Assembly (NCBI GenBank): GCA_016789345.1
Contig: JAEURG010000008.1
Span: 1 to 49,130 of the forward strand
Length of the DNA stretch: 49,130 nt
Direction: 5' to 3'
Source of the DNA: Anaerolineales bacterium
GTDB taxonomy: Bacteria > Chloroflexota > Anaerolineae > Anaerolineales > Villigracilaceae
Shown: positions 7,516 to 16,162 of the stretch, in pieces
Layout: every line of letters begins with the position of its first letter
Position numbering within the stretch: the first letter of the stretch is position 1
Notes under the pieces: model-generated
What the model saw: only the letters and a program-made list of their open reading frames with translations
Told to the model about the DNA's origin: nothing
Databases searched by the model: none
Translations under genes and position numbers: made by a program

Positions 7516-8685
7516 CTATTTTGCATAGGCATCTAGGAATTCATCCCAGATGGTGGTGAGAGCAAAGTTTAGGGTGGAGCGATAGTAAGTGTAATTTGAA
7601 TCTTTTTGGCTGGCTTTAGAGATGTGATAAATGGAGATACCACGCACCTCCGAATATGCGTTGACGTGACGTTCATGTAATACAACGGCGGTGATGGCAT
7701 CCATGACGGCTTGGCTAGTATTTTTTATGGTTGTATCTGCTACCAAGCGTTTCATTTCGTATGCCATATCGTACAGGTCTTTATCCATAGGCGCTTGCCA
7801 CATGGAGCGTGTGGCGGTGAAGGCACTGTCGTATTTTTTGCGATTTGCAGATAAGCCGTTGTTGAGGGCAGTGAACCAATTATCAAGCGCGGTTTGAAGC
7901 GCGTCGTAGCGAGAATCCACTGCAACAGCAGACCATGTCTTATCTTTAGAAGCACTTTGACTGGTGGCAATTGCAACTTGGTCGGCGGTCATGTTTGGAT
8001 TTGCGGCGAGTTGGGCGAGGACGAGGTCATATTCAATTCCATCCCAGCCGACGTATTCTTGCGAGCTGGTGACAGCGGTAGCGTGACCGTGCCATAAATC
8101 GAAAATTTCGATGGATGCCATGTTACAGCCATCGTAGCCGACTACATCAATAAAACCGAGTGAGGGGATGGCGGCTTGCATTTCTTGATAGTCGAGCGTA
8201 TCGGCATTGGTATCATCAGACATGACGTAGCCCGGATGCCAATTCCAGCCGTGACCCCAAAAATATAGTGCGTAGTGGTCGGCGGGGTGATTGGTTTTTG
8301 CCCAAGTGACGAAATCAATTAAAGTTTGCGGGTCACCTGTGTTTCTTTCGCCCCAATCAGCAACGGCACTTGCGGAATCAGCCAACATGCCTTGTGTAAC
8401 GTAGTAAATTTTTGTGGTTTGCCAATCGCCGCGAGAGGTATCATAACCGGGCGCGCGGTCTGCGAGGGCAACGACTTTTACATCGGCAGTGGAACCTATT
8501 GCGGCGAGTTCTAGTTCAATGTCTTTGACGACGTAGTCTTCGAGGTTGTTATCACCAGCGATGTACACCATCACAGTCCACTTGGCTTGTGGGACGGGCG
8601 GTGCGGCTGAGACGGTGCCTGTGAGCATGGATAGTAAGACGACGATGAGAACAAATGTAATGAACGAGCGGTTTGGTTTTTGCAT
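7516..8685 (-). CDS. Clostripain-family (C11) secreted cysteine peptidase
   Basis: 389 residues from ATG 8685. This start is chosen because GGAGGAAGTA stands before it and because it opens a good signal peptide (MQKPNRSFITFVLIVVLL, then TVSAA). The open frame extends 30 codons further upstream but into a palindromic repeat. The catalytic dyad of clan CD family C11 is visible: His145 in FWGHGWNW and Cys187 in GYDGCNMAS. The N-terminal core WTVMVYIAGDNNLE is the family hallmark. Known members cleave after arginine or lysine and mature by autoprocessing. It is probably secreted or released outside the membrane, to degrade proteins for food. It stands alone between two copies of a palindromic repeat. 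Confidence 0.9.
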   Translation of the reverse strand: MQKPNRSFITFVLIVVLLSMLTGTVSAAPPVPQAKWTVMVYIAGDNNLEDYVVKDIELELAAIGSTADVKVVALADRAPGYDTSRGDWQTTKIYYVTQGMLADSASAVADWGERNTGDPQTLIDFVTWAKTNHPADHYALYFWGHGWNWHPGYVMSDDTNADTLDYQEMQAAIPSLGFIDVVGYDGCNMASIEIFDLWHGHATAVTSSQEYVGWDGIEYDLVLAQLAANPNMTADQVAIATSQSASKDKTWSAVAVDSRYDALQTALDNWFTALNNGLSANRKKYDSAFTATRSMWQAPMDKDLYDMAYEMKRLVADTTIKNTSQAVMDAITAVVLHERHVNAYSEVRGISIYHISKASQKDSNYTYYRSTLNFALTTIWDEFLDAYAK

Positions 8686-8764
8686 TACTTCCTCCAGCGG
8701 GGTTTGGGATTTGTGGCGCTGAATTAGGATAGCATTTTGTGAGGCGGATTTCAAGTAGCAGTTA

Positions 8765-8860
8765 AAACATGACATGTCTCATTAGGATTCTGATTAACCA
8801 AAATGCTTGCGCGGATATTGGCTATGGTTAATCAAACTTTCTCGGAGACATGTCATGTTT
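8765..8860. repeat. Nested inverted repeat beside the C11 peptidase gene
   Basis: AAACATGACATGTCTC (8765-8780) is matched perfectly by GAGACATGTCATGTTT (8845-8860). Inside, GATTAACC (8792-8799) pairs with GGTTAATC (8826-8833). The 96-bp unit could fold into a long interrupted hairpin. The outer arm is identical to the left arm of the element at 7460, so these are members of one small repeat family. Confidence 0.75.
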
Positions 8861-8866
8861 ATAAAA

Positions 8867-10516
8867 TTAAAACCCTTCCGCCATATACTCACCCCACACA
8901 CTTCTCAAAGCATTACAAATTTCTCCAAGCGTAATATCCTTTTCTACACACTCAATAAACAAGGGCATTAAATTCTCAGTGCCTTTGGCGGCATTAGTTA
9001 ACTTATTAAGCAACTCATCAACCAGTCTCTGGTCTCTAGTCTCTCTTAACTTCTTCAACCTTTCCCTTGCTTCAACTTCAATAATCGGGTCAACTTTCAA
9101 ACGTTCCAACTTTTGAACTTCATCACTAACAAATTGATTCACGCCCACCACAATTTCTTCCTTTCGTTCAATGGCTTTTTGGGCTGTAAAGGCTGCATTT
9201 TGAATTTCATTTTGCATAAAACCTTTTTCGATGGCTTGCATGGCACCGCCCATGTCATCAATTTTGGAAATATATTCTTCTGCGCCTTTTTCAATTTCAT
9301 CGGTCAAGTATTCAATTAAATATGAACCTGCTAACGGGTCAACTGAGTCTGCTACACCTGATTCATAAGCAATGATTTGTTGAGTCCGCAAGGCAACACG
9401 CACTGCTTTTTCAGTGGGGAGCCATAAGGCTTCATCCATACTATTTGTATGTAAACTTTGTGTTCCGCCTAATACTGCTGATAATGCTTGTATGGTCACA
9501 CGCACAACATTATTTTCAGGTTGTTGTGCAGTTAAAGTCGAGCCTGCGGTTTGGGTGTGGAATCTCAATTGCCATGAAGATGGTTTGCTCGCTTTGAATC
9601 GCTCGCGCATAATCTTTGCCCATAATCTACGTGCCGCGCGGAATTTTGCAACTTCTTCCAAAAAATTATTGTGAGCATTGAAGAAGAATGAAAGTTGCGG
9701 CGCAAAATCATCAACCGATAAACCTGCTTTCAACGCCGCTTCAATATATGCGATTCCATTTGATAATGTGAACGCTACTTCTTGCACAGAGGTCGAACCC
9801 GCTTCACGGATGTGATAGCCTGAAATTGAAATCGTGTTCCAACTCGGCACATGCTCTGCACAAAAAGAAAATATATCTGTGATTAATCGCATCGAAGGTG
9901 CAGGCGGGAAGATGTATGTGCCGCGCGCAATATATTCTTTGAGAATATCATTTTGAATCGTGCCACGCAATTGAGTCATATCCACGCCTTGTTTTTTCGC
10001 AACGGCGATATACATGGCAAGCAAAACGCCAGCAGGCGCGTTAATCGTCATGGATGTGGAAACTTTGTCCAGTGGAATTTCTTTGAATAAGGTTTCCATA
10101 TCATGGATGGACGAAATGGAGACTCCTACTTTACCGACTTCTCCATGCGCGATTGAATCATCCGCGTCATACCCGATTTGAGTTGGGAGGTCAAATGCAA
10201 CACTTAGCCCCGTTTGACCTTGTTCTAATAAATAGCGATAACGTTTGTTTGAATCTTCGGCTGTGGAAAAGCCAGCATACTGACGCATCGTCCAAAACCG
10301 TGAACGATACATGGTGGGTTGGACTCCGCGTGTGAATGGATATTCTCCGGGGAAGCCTAAGTTATCTGGAACAGAATCAAGCTGAGGCGGGAGAGCGAGG
10401 CGCGGAATTTCTATCCCAGCAGTGGTTTCGAATCGTTCTTTTCGTTCTTTGGATTTATCCAAAGATTTTTTAAGTGTTGTTTCTTTCCATTTTTTGTATT
10501 GGTCTTGGATGGTCAT
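8867..10516 (-). CDS. Methylmalonyl-CoA mutase, catalytic (large) subunit without B12 domain
   Basis: 549 residues. It interconverts (R)-methylmalonyl-CoA and succinyl-CoA with adenosylcobalamin, linking propionate or branched-chain breakdown to the citric acid cycle. The family signature [20 protein letters not shown] is at about residues 74-93. Two residues that separate this enzyme from isobutyryl- and hydroxyisobutyryl-CoA mutases are present: Tyr70 (TMYRSR) and Arg198 (IARGTY), equivalent to Tyr89 and Arg207 of the Propionibacterium enzyme. The protein ends after the TIM barrel ([11 protein letters not shown]), so the cobalamin-binding domain must be a separate protein, as in archaea and Chloroflexota. 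No such gene, epimerase or MeaB chaperone lies nearby. Confidence 0.93.
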   Translation of the reverse strand: MTIQDQYKKWKETTLKKSLDKSKERKERFETTAGIEIPRLALPPQLDSVPDNLGFPGEYPFTRGVQPTMYRSRFWTMRQYAGFSTAEDSNKRYRYLLEQGQTGLSVAFDLPTQIGYDADDSIAHGEVGKVGVSISSIHDMETLFKEIPLDKVSTSMTINAPAGVLLAMYIAVAKKQGVDMTQLRGTIQNDILKEYIARGTYIFPPAPSMRLITDIFSFCAEHVPSWNTISISGYHIREAGSTSVQEVAFTLSNGIAYIEAALKAGLSVDDFAPQLSFFFNAHNNFLEEVAKFRAARRLWAKIMRERFKASKPSSWQLRFHTQTAGSTLTAQQPENNVVRVTIQALSAVLGGTQSLHTNSMDEALWLPTEKAVRVALRTQQIIAYESGVADSVDPLAGSYLIEYLTDEIEKGAEEYISKIDDMGGAMQAIEKGFMQNEIQNAAFTAQKAIERKEEIVVGVNQFVSDEVQKLERLKVDPIIEVEARERLKKLRETRDQRLVDELLNKLTNAAKGTENLMPLFIECVEKDITLGEICNALRSVWGEYMAEGF

Positions 10517-10535
10517 ATTTCACCTAATTATTATA

Positions 10536-10580
10536 AGATTGCTTCGTCGCAAAGGACAAGAACGCTCCTTGCAATTACAT
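10536..10580. repeat. Dispersed repeat unit, relative of the one at 17684-17770
   Basis: The core CGCAAAGGACAAGAACGC closely matches CGCAAAGAGCAAGAACGC at about 17737-17754, and flanking bases GATTGCTTCGTCG and ATTACAT also correspond. It fills most of the gap between divergent genes. Confidence 0.55.
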
Positions 10581-10599
10581 AGTATAGTACACTTATGAT

Positions 10600-11604
10600 A
10601 TGGAAATTTGTTATTTAATTGCGTTTCCTGATTCAGGTGAAGGGAAAACACCGCCGTCGGAGCAGTTTAAAGTTTTGAAAGATGCACCATACTTTCAACC
10701 GATAGATATTGATTTACTCAGCCTCGGTGAAGAGACGATTGTAATTGAAGGCTATGCTGTTGCTGTGCGGCGTGAGCGATATGATGGTGTGGTGCAAATG
10801 ATTGAGTGTCGTTTTGATTTAGCGAATCCATTTGCTCCAACGGTTTTGCAATTGCGTACAAAAATTCAAGCCGCCTTGCAAAGTAGATATATTCCCGAAT
10901 CAATTCGTCAAAGCGGGTTGTTTGAAGATTACACTGTTTTATTGGTACAAAAAGCAAAACCCGCTCCAGAAAAATGGATTGATAAAAATGCCGCTTCACT
11001 TGCTAAATTCATTCGTTCGCAAAAAGAAAAATTAGATGCCGCTGAAATTGGAGAAATCCTGGTTTCACGCACACAATACTCTGCTGTAGATATGACCGTT
11101 GTAGATTGGGAAGGTGCGGTGATTATTGCCCCAAATGCAGATTATGCTTCTGATATTGCTTTGTTGAAAATTGGAAATTATCAATTGTTGCGTTATCGCA
11201 TGTTAGATGAGTCTATCGAAAATATGCTCGATAAAATTAACGAAGTTTTTTTTAAGGGCAAAAGCCGTTTTCACGCAACCAGTGACGTGGTTCGTCAGTT
11301 AGCCGAGCACAAACTCGAAGTGATGATTGACTTTGAACGCGCCGAACAAAATTTATTATTAATCGGTGATTGGTATTCGGCAAAACTATATGAAGCCATT
11401 CAAAGTGAATTGTACTTAAAAGATTGGAAAGATAATTTACGCAGTAAGATGGAAAATTTGGAAAGTATTGTTGGAACCATTCGAGATAATTTTTCATTTT
11501 CACTTGAACGCTTTTGGGGGCGTTTCGAAATGGCAATTTACATGATTATGCTTTTTGGATATTTATATCTTTTCTTTGCCGATATGGGCTGGATAGGTCC
11601 ATAA
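10600..11604 (+). CDS. Unknown protein with C-terminal membrane anchor (RMD1/DUF155-like layout)
   Basis: 334 residues. The N-terminal two thirds look soluble (ETIVIEGYAVAVRRERYDGV; then MTVVDWEGAVIIAPNADYAS and IALLKIGNYQLLRYRMLDES). A helical region follows, ending in LERFWGRFEMAIYMIMLFGY and one transmembrane segment four residues from a short tail. This layout recalls the RMD1/Sif2 (DUF155) proteins, but the match is by eye and weak. ATG 10600 has no ribosome site. A TATAGT at 10583-10588 lies 11 nt before it, so the message may be nearly leaderless. Two HExxH surface proteins follow at 13 and 16 nt, so the three form an operon and the anchor may work with them at the membrane. Confidence 0.6.
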   Translation: MEICYLIAFPDSGEGKTPPSEQFKVLKDAPYFQPIDIDLLSLGEETIVIEGYAVAVRRERYDGVVQMIECRFDLANPFAPTVLQLRTKIQAALQSRYIPESIRQSGLFEDYTVLLVQKAKPAPEKWIDKNAASLAKFIRSQKEKLDAAEIGEILVSRTQYSAVDMTVVDWEGAVIIAPNADYASDIALLKIGNYQLLRYRMLDESIENMLDKINEVFFKGKSRFHATSDVVRQLAEHKLEVMIDFERAEQNLLLIGDWYSAKLYEAIQSELYLKDWKDNLRSKMENLESIVGTIRDNFSFSLERFWGRFEMAIYMIMLFGYLYLFFADMGWIGP

Positions 11605-11617
11605 TGAAGGAGACAGC

Positions 11618-12640
11618 ATGTCATCCACTATAAAAGCTTTTCTCTTATTAATATTTCTTGCTTTGATTGCTTTTGGCACATATCAAGTTGGGAAATCAAT
11701 GCGTGCTTCTTTAGAAAATAAATCAACGGTCAATGCTTGCCCAGTCGTCATGGAAAATATCATTGCCAGTTCAAAAGGCAATGTGTATGAAATGGACGAT
11801 GAAGAAGATGTTGAATATGATGAACCTGAAACTTATTATTTGGTGACATTTGCAGTGAATCAAAATCAAATTGTTTCGCCTGACTTTGATGACTCCATTC
11901 CAATGTCAGTGCGTGATGAGCAGATGAAGTTTTCATCACAAAAAGAGGCATGGGATATTTTTGTGACATTGATTCCTCCCGCAGACCGTTGGATGATTGC
12001 AGAATATAAAACGTTTACAGATGGCGAATCAAATACATTGGCGGCGGTTGACCAAACGCCAGACGATTTAACTCAATGGACTGTTGAAGTAGATGTGGCT
12101 GACTTGAACGATAAATATTCACTTATCTTCACGCTTGTTCACGAGTATGCACATTTATTAACCTTGAATGATACACAAGCCAGTGTAGATGAAGAAATTT
12201 ATAACGACCCTACGAACCTTAACTTGCAAATAGAAAAAGCCGCTACTTGTAAAAATTATTTTACTGGCGCGGGGTGCAGTTATCCTGATTCGTATGTCAA
12301 TGCTTTTTACAATAATTTTTGGATTGATGTAAACGATGAATGGCAAGCGATTGACAGACTTCAATATAATGAAGACGGCACTGAATTGGCTGACGACTTC
12401 ACGCCATATTACAACGCGCTTTTCAATTTTTATCTCACACATCAAGACCAATTTGTAGATGATTACTCCACCACACATCTCGCTGAAGATATTGCCGAAT
12501 CATTTACTTATTTTGTCTTTAGCCCCAAGCCTGTTGGCGATTCAATCATAGACCAAAAGATTTTATTTTTTTATGATTACCCTGAACTGGTTGAATTACG
12601 AGAATATATATTAAGTGGAACTTGCTCACTGTTCCCATAA
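11618..12640 (+). CDS. Membrane-anchored HExxH (gluzincin-like) protein, paralog 1
   Basis: 340 residues. An N-terminal hydrophobic helix (AFLLLIFLALIAFGTYQVG) anchors or exports it. The zinc motif is His175-Glu176-Tyr-Ala-His179 (FTLVHEYAHLLTL). A downstream HLAEDIAESFTYFVF (about 285-300) is well placed to give a third glutamate ligand, as in gluzincins such as the lethal-factor group. Four cysteines, in NACPVV, AATCKNYF, GAGCSYP and SGTCSLF, are shared with the next gene and suggest disulfides outside the cell. GAAGGAGACAGC gives a clear ribosome site for ATG 11618. The family is not one I can name; the peptidase role rests on the motif. It is about 45 percent similar by eye to its neighbour, so the pair arose by tandem duplication. 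Confidence 0.7.
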   Translation: MSSTIKAFLLLIFLALIAFGTYQVGKSMRASLENKSTVNACPVVMENIIASSKGNVYEMDDEEDVEYDEPETYYLVTFAVNQNQIVSPDFDDSIPMSVRDEQMKFSSQKEAWDIFVTLIPPADRWMIAEYKTFTDGESNTLAAVDQTPDDLTQWTVEVDVADLNDKYSLIFTLVHEYAHLLTLNDTQASVDEEIYNDPTNLNLQIEKAATCKNYFTGAGCSYPDSYVNAFYNNFWIDVNDEWQAIDRLQYNEDGTELADDFTPYYNALFNFYLTHQDQFVDDYSTTHLAEDIAESFTYFVFSPKPVGDSIIDQKILFFYDYPELVELREYILSGTCSLFP

Positions 12641-12656
12641 ATTTTAGGATAAAAGA

Positions 12657-13685
12657 ATGCCGCCTCTTACTAAACTGATACTTGTTTCTGTTATTCTGAT
12701 AACTTCACTTGCCTGCGTCACCCTGCTTGGCGGAGAATCCCCACTTGAAGAACAACCACTTATGCCTCCAACACCAGCGCATGTATATCCGTTTGAGCCA
12801 GCATCTTGTCCGCTCATTACAAATCAAATCGTAGAAGCCAATGCTCCGAGTTCTGATAGCAGTGAAGATGATTCTGGCTATGACGAAGAAGTGAGTGATG
12901 AAGGCACATATCTTGTCACCTACCTGATTGATAATGAAAATTTAATCGAACCTTATTATTATGAAGATATTTCATCTGATTTGCAAAATGAACAAGATAA
13001 TTTTGAAGCCCATCAAACACTATGGAATTATTTTGCATCTTTAATACCCTACGAACATCGTCCGCATTTGACTGAATTTTCAATTTTCACAGATGGGGAA
13101 AACAACACACTCGCCGCTGTTGCTCAAACCTACAACGAACCTGACTTATGGGGTTTAGAAGTAGATATTGCCGACACCAGCGATTATTATTATCTCAGTT
13201 TTACACTCGTGCATGAATTTGCCCACTTGCTTACGCTTGGACCTGAACAAGTGCCGCCAAGTCTTGCCATCTTCAACAACCCTGATGATAACGAAATCTA
13301 TTTGCAAGAACTTTCGGCTTGCTCCACCTATTTCCCTGGCGAAGGTTGCTCAAATCGAGCCTCATACATTAATCAATTTTATAATCAATTTTGGACTGAA
13401 ATTCATGATGAATGGAACGAAATCAATTTAGAAGAAGACGAAGATGTATTGTATGAAAAACTAGATGACTTTTATTATCAATATGAAGACCAATTTCTGA
13501 CAGATTATGCCGTCACTCACCCTGCTGAGGATATTGCCGAATCTTTTGGCTTTTTCGTGTTCGCCGAAAAACCCGCAGGCGATACGATCGCTGAACAAAA
13601 GATTTTATTTTTCTATCAATTCCCTGAATTGGTCAAGTTACGAACAGAAATTTTGAATAACCTTTGCACGGTATTTCCACAATAA
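12657..13685 (+). CDS. HExxH (gluzincin-like) lipoprotein, paralog 2
   Basis: 342 residues. The N-terminus LTKLILVSVILITSLAC ends in a lipobox, so unlike its paralog this copy should be lipidated at Cys20 and sit on the outer face of the membrane. A very acidic, Ser/Glu-rich linker follows. The zinc motif is His186-Glu187-Phe-Ala-His190 (FTLVHEFAHLLTL), and HPAEDIAESFGFFVF supplies a candidate third ligand. Cysteine spacing (ELSACSTYF, GEGCSNR, NNLCTVF) matches the preceding gene. The two copies differ mainly in anchoring and linker, which suggests a working pair rather than a recent copy. It starts 16 nt after the preceding stop. Confidence 0.7.
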   Translation: MPPLTKLILVSVILITSLACVTLLGGESPLEEQPLMPPTPAHVYPFEPASCPLITNQIVEANAPSSDSSEDDSGYDEEVSDEGTYLVTYLIDNENLIEPYYYEDISSDLQNEQDNFEAHQTLWNYFASLIPYEHRPHLTEFSIFTDGENNTLAAVAQTYNEPDLWGLEVDIADTSDYYYLSFTLVHEFAHLLTLGPEQVPPSLAIFNNPDDNEIYLQELSACSTYFPGEGCSNRASYINQFYNQFWTEIHDEWNEINLEEDEDVLYEKLDDFYYQYEDQFLTDYAVTHPAEDIAESFGFFVFAEKPAGDTIAEQKILFFYQFPELVKLRTEILNNLCTVFPQ

Positions 13686-13692
13686 AAAATTC

Positions 13693-13764
13693 GCCACAGA
13701 GGACGCAGAGGCTTTTGAGAAAACCTCTTAAAAACTCTGTGACCTCTGTGCGCTCTGTGGCTAA
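13693..13764. repeat. CACAGAGG palindromic element, copy 1
   Basis: GCCACAGAGGACGCAGAG at the left and CTCTGTGCGCTCTGTGGC at the right form long inverted arms; an inner TTTTGAGAAAACCTCTTAA is shared, in reverse, with the copy at 21897. It separates the HExxH genes from the phosphatase gene and ends 12 nt before its start. Confidence 0.75.
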
Positions 13765-13776
13765 GAAAATAAAATT

Positions 13777-14334
13777 ATGAAACTTCCCATCCCCGAATCC
13801 TATTGGGCAATTGAAAATAAACTGTTAGCGGGTGAATACCCCGCCAGTTACAATCCCGAAACTGCCCGCAGACGAATTGAGTCATTCCTCGAATGTGGCA
13901 TTCGCTCATTTATTGATTTGACTCAAGCCCACGAACTTGTGCCTTATGAAAATTTATTAAAAGAACAAGCCAAAATCTATGATTTGAATGTTAACTATCA
14001 TCGTTTTGCGATTCGAGACCACAACATTCCATCCAATGAAACAATGAAAAATATTTTAGATACGATAGATGATGAAATTGAAAATGGAAATCCAGTTTAT
14101 GTGCATTGTTGGGGCGGGGTAGGACGCACAGGGATTACAGTGGCTTGTTATTTTATCCGTCACGGACTTTCGCATGAGCAAGCCTTGAAAAAAGTTCATA
14201 ATCTTTTTATCACCCGCCCGCAAAGCTATTACCCCACCTCACCAGAGACTCAAATTCAGTTTGAGTTTGTCCGCAATTGGAAAGAGATTCCGAATGCGAG
14301 TCATAAGTCAACGCAGAGATTTTGTGAGGGGTGA
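13777..14334 (+). CDS. Dual-specificity-type protein phosphatase
   Basis: 185 residues. The P-loop signature is Cys111-xxxxx-Arg117 in VHCWGGVGRTG, and Asp81 in IRDHNIPS is the expected general acid. The layout, with an N-terminal PESYWAIENKLLAGEYP and C-terminal NLFITRPQSYYP, fits atypical dual-specificity or DSP-like tyrosine phosphatases rather than low-molecular-weight ones. Substrates could be phosphoproteins or inositol phosphates; nothing nearby decides. No ribosome site is visible before ATG 13777, and the last few codons (after NASHKSTQRF) run into poorly conserved sequence. Confidence 0.87.
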   Translation: MKLPIPESYWAIENKLLAGEYPASYNPETARRRIESFLECGIRSFIDLTQAHELVPYENLLKEQAKIYDLNVNYHRFAIRDHNIPSNETMKNILDTIDDEIENGNPVYVHCWGGVGRTGITVACYFIRHGLSHEQALKKVHNLFITRPQSYYPTSPETQIQFEFVRNWKEIPNASHKSTQRFCEG

Positions 14335-14521
14335 GGCGAGTCCGCTTGAGCGGGCTTTGTAAATCTAGTGCGGTGGATTTATCCCCGCGCGGGCATGTAG
14401 GTTAAAAAAATGTTGATGGAACAGAACCAATTTCCAAGCCAGAAAAGAAGCGGGGTTTTATCAAAAATTGCATTTGCATAAGCAAGAATTAAGGAATACA
14501 AGTCAATCAAAAAAATGGCAG
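14335..14521. other. Intergenic stretch with repeat fragments
   Basis: No gene seen. It holds a small hairpin CCGCT-TG-AGCGG (14342-14353), a segment GGTGGATTTATCCC common in repeat elements, and 14412-14434, which matches 22889-22911 inside an M42 peptidase gene at about 21 of 23 bases. Confidence 0.5.
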
Positions 14522-14527
14522 TATAAT
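14522..14527 (+). promoter_or_regulatory. Possible -10 box of lepB
   Basis: A perfect TATAAT lies 23 nt before the TTG start and 13 nt before the ribosome site TGGAGG. No matching -35 is visible, so this is tentative. Confidence 0.35.
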
Positions 14528-14550
14528 TTCCTTAGCAATTTGGAGGCTGA

Positions 14551-15138
14551 TTGAACACTGTAGAACAAAACATGCAAACTGAACAAGCCGAGCCTGTTGA
14601 AGAACAACTCAATTGGAAACGTTTTGTACTTGACATTGTTGAAACGCTTATTTTAGCGGTGATTTTATTTGTAGGTATTAATGCAATTTCTGCGCGCGTG
14701 CGGGTGGATGGGTATAGTATGCAACCCACACTTGAAGATGGCGAATTTATTTTGGTTAATAAAATGAGTTATCAATGGAGCGAGATAGAACGCGGCGATA
14801 TTATTGTGTTTCACTTTCCGTTAAACCCTGAAGAAGAATTAATTAAACGAGTGATTGGTTTACCTGGCGATAAAGTGCAAGTTCAAAATAATCAAGTATA
14901 TGTGAACGGCTTGCCATTAAGTGAACCGTATATTTCACAATTGCCTGCTTATTCAGGCGAATGGGTTGTAGCGGATGGATATTTATTTGTGCTGGGTGAT
15001 AACCGCAACAACTCTAATGATTCAAAAGATTGGGGTCCACTGCCGATAGAAAATATTGTTGGCAAAGCCGTGTTAATTTATTGGCCCCCGCCGATGTGGG
15101 GCGTGATTGAACATACCGATGTTTTCGCGGCACAATAG
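14551..15138 (+). CDS. lepB: Signal peptidase I
   Basis: 195 residues. It removes signal peptides from exported proteins at the outer face of the membrane. One transmembrane segment (FVLDIVETLILAVILFVG, about 25-46) precedes the catalytic domain. Ser56 in GYSMQPTLEDGE and Lys99 in EELIKRVIGLPGDKV form the Ser-Lys dyad, and box E is GDNRNNSNDSKDWGP. I chose TTG 14551 because TGGAGG (14541-14546) precedes it by 4 nt; ATG 14572 is an in-frame alternative with no ribosome site. It heads a possible unit with the zinc-finger and unknown genes that follow (8 and 17 nt gaps). Confidence 0.93.
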   Translation: MNTVEQNMQTEQAEPVEEQLNWKRFVLDIVETLILAVILFVGINAISARVRVDGYSMQPTLEDGEFILVNKMSYQWSEIERGDIIVFHFPLNPEEELIKRVIGLPGDKVQVQNNQVYVNGLPLSEPYISQLPAYSGEWVVADGYLFVLGDNRNNSNDSKDWGPLPIENIVGKAVLIYWPPPMWGVIEHTDVFAAQ

Positions 15139-15146
15139 GATTTGAC

Positions 15147-15434
15147 ATGAATCAAAACACTGAACAGTATCCTTGCAAGCAATGTCATGTGGGCGTAATG
15201 CAACCGCGTTACGTCACATATTTTACGCGGCTCGGAAATGAACTTATCACTGTGCAAAATTTCCCTGCTTATATTTGTGATATGTGTGGTAGGCGTGAAT
15301 ATGATGAACAATCTATTTATTGGTTAGATGCCATGCTTGACCCAAACGCTGGTAAGCCGACGCAAGCCAAACGACTTACACCGCCTCTTTCTCGACCTCG
15401 AAGCGGGTTTTCACATCCCATGCAGGATTCTTAA
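15147..15434 (+). CDS. YgiT-type zinc-finger protein
   Basis: 95 residues. Two CxxC knuckles, PCKQCHVG near the start and ICDMCGRREYDE at about 47-58, match the YgiT/MqsA-type zinc-finger domain, and FTRLGNELITVQNFPAYICD between them is the typical strand pattern. In many genomes the domain belongs to the antitoxin MqsA, but here there is no HTH half and no toxin beside it, so antitoxin function is not supported. AGGATTTGAC provides a ribosome site. The Arg/Pro-rich tail looks disordered. Confidence 0.8.
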   Translation: MNQNTEQYPCKQCHVGVMQPRYVTYFTRLGNELITVQNFPAYICDMCGRREYDEQSIYWLDAMLDPNAGKPTQAKRLTPPLSRPRSGFSHPMQDS

Positions 15435-15451
15435 CCTAAACATTTTTTATC

Positions 15452-16006
15452 ATGTCTTTAGATAGTGGTATTTCTCCTCGTACGTCTCGTTTTATTACAG
15501 TGGATATTTTCACGTCTGGTTATCGCGCAGTAGGCAAAGTGGCTGTTACAAGTCACGGTGCAATGGGCATGATGAACGACACAACACATTCTTCTGTTGA
15601 TGTCAGTGACGCGCGCATGGCGCGTTTGCTCATGCCTACAAAATTAGTTGACCATTTTGAAATTGTGCGCATGATGAAAAATAAAGTTCATGCTATGTGC
15701 ATGTCTCGCAGAGAAGATTTGGGTCCACACGCCATTGTGCGTGGTGGATACGTCAGTACCGTTGAACATAAAATTCGCTTAACGACTCAAATGTTTGAAA
15801 TTGAAGGTGTGATGGAATTGCCTGGTCGCTTCGACTTTACCTCCTTAATCACCGAAGGCACGCGCGAATTTATTCCCATCTTCAACGCCACATTGACAGC
15901 GATTTTGATTCCGAATTTGAAAGTTGAATCTGCTGGAATTTTGATTAACCGCAAAACGGTGGATATTATGGCGTTGTTACATCAGCGCGTAAAGCCAGAA
16001 AATTAA
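15452..16006 (+). CDS. Conserved-looking protein of unknown function
   Basis: 184 residues, no signal peptide or membrane segment. I do not recognise it. The opening RFITVDIFTSGYRAVGKVAV suggests a nucleotide- or small-ligand-sensing beta fold, and TEGTREFIPIFNATLTAILI is a well-formed strand-rich end. Methionine and histidine are frequent in the middle (HGAMGMMNDTTH, MMKNKVHAMCMSRRED). Start ATG 15452 has only a weak ribosome site. It follows the zinc-finger gene by 17 nt and ends 60 bp before tRNA-Glu. Confidence 0.6.
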   Translation: MSLDSGISPRTSRFITVDIFTSGYRAVGKVAVTSHGAMGMMNDTTHSSVDVSDARMARLLMPTKLVDHFEIVRMMKNKVHAMCMSRREDLGPHAIVRGGYVSTVEHKIRLTTQMFEIEGVMELPGRFDFTSLITEGTREFIPIFNATLTAILIPNLKVESAGILINRKTVDIMALLHQRVKPEN

Positions 16007-16019
16007 TTGGTAATTCTGC

Positions 16020-16048
16020 TTGACGCTTAATGCGGGGAATGATAGAAT
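16020..16048 (+). promoter_or_regulatory. Sigma-70-type promoter of tRNA-Glu
   Basis: TTGACG (16020-16025) and TAGAAT (16043-16048) are separated by exactly 17 bp and lie 18 bp before the tRNA. It overlaps the region right after the preceding stop codon and may also drive the T-box/serS message. Confidence 0.7.
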
Positions 16049-16066
16049 TCGCCCGCTTAACTCATT

Positions 16067-16139
16067 GCCCCTATCGTCTAGTGGACTAGGACGCAGCCCT
16101 TTCAAGGCTACGACCGGGGTTCGAATCCCCGTAGGGGCA
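16067..16139 (+). tRNA. tRNA-Glu (UUC)
   Basis: 73 nt before any CCA. The acceptor arms GCCCCTA and TAGGGGC pair fully, the D arm carries TAGTGGACTA, the anticodon stem-loop CAGCC-CTTTCAA-GGCTA reads UUC, and the T arm is CCGGGGTTCGAATCCCCG. CCA is not encoded. It sits immediately before the serS T-box leader. Confidence 0.96.
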
Positions 16140-16162
16140 CTGAAAGCAATTTATAAAGACAA

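Noticed and set aside
8686-8775. Thirty extra N-terminal residues of the clostripain-like peptidase
   Set aside because: They lie across a palindromic repeat and would bury the signal peptide. A good ribosome site precedes ATG 8685.
15147-15434. MqsA-type antitoxin of a toxin-antitoxin pair
   Set aside because: Only the zinc-finger half is present. There is no HTH domain and no MqsR-like toxin next to it.
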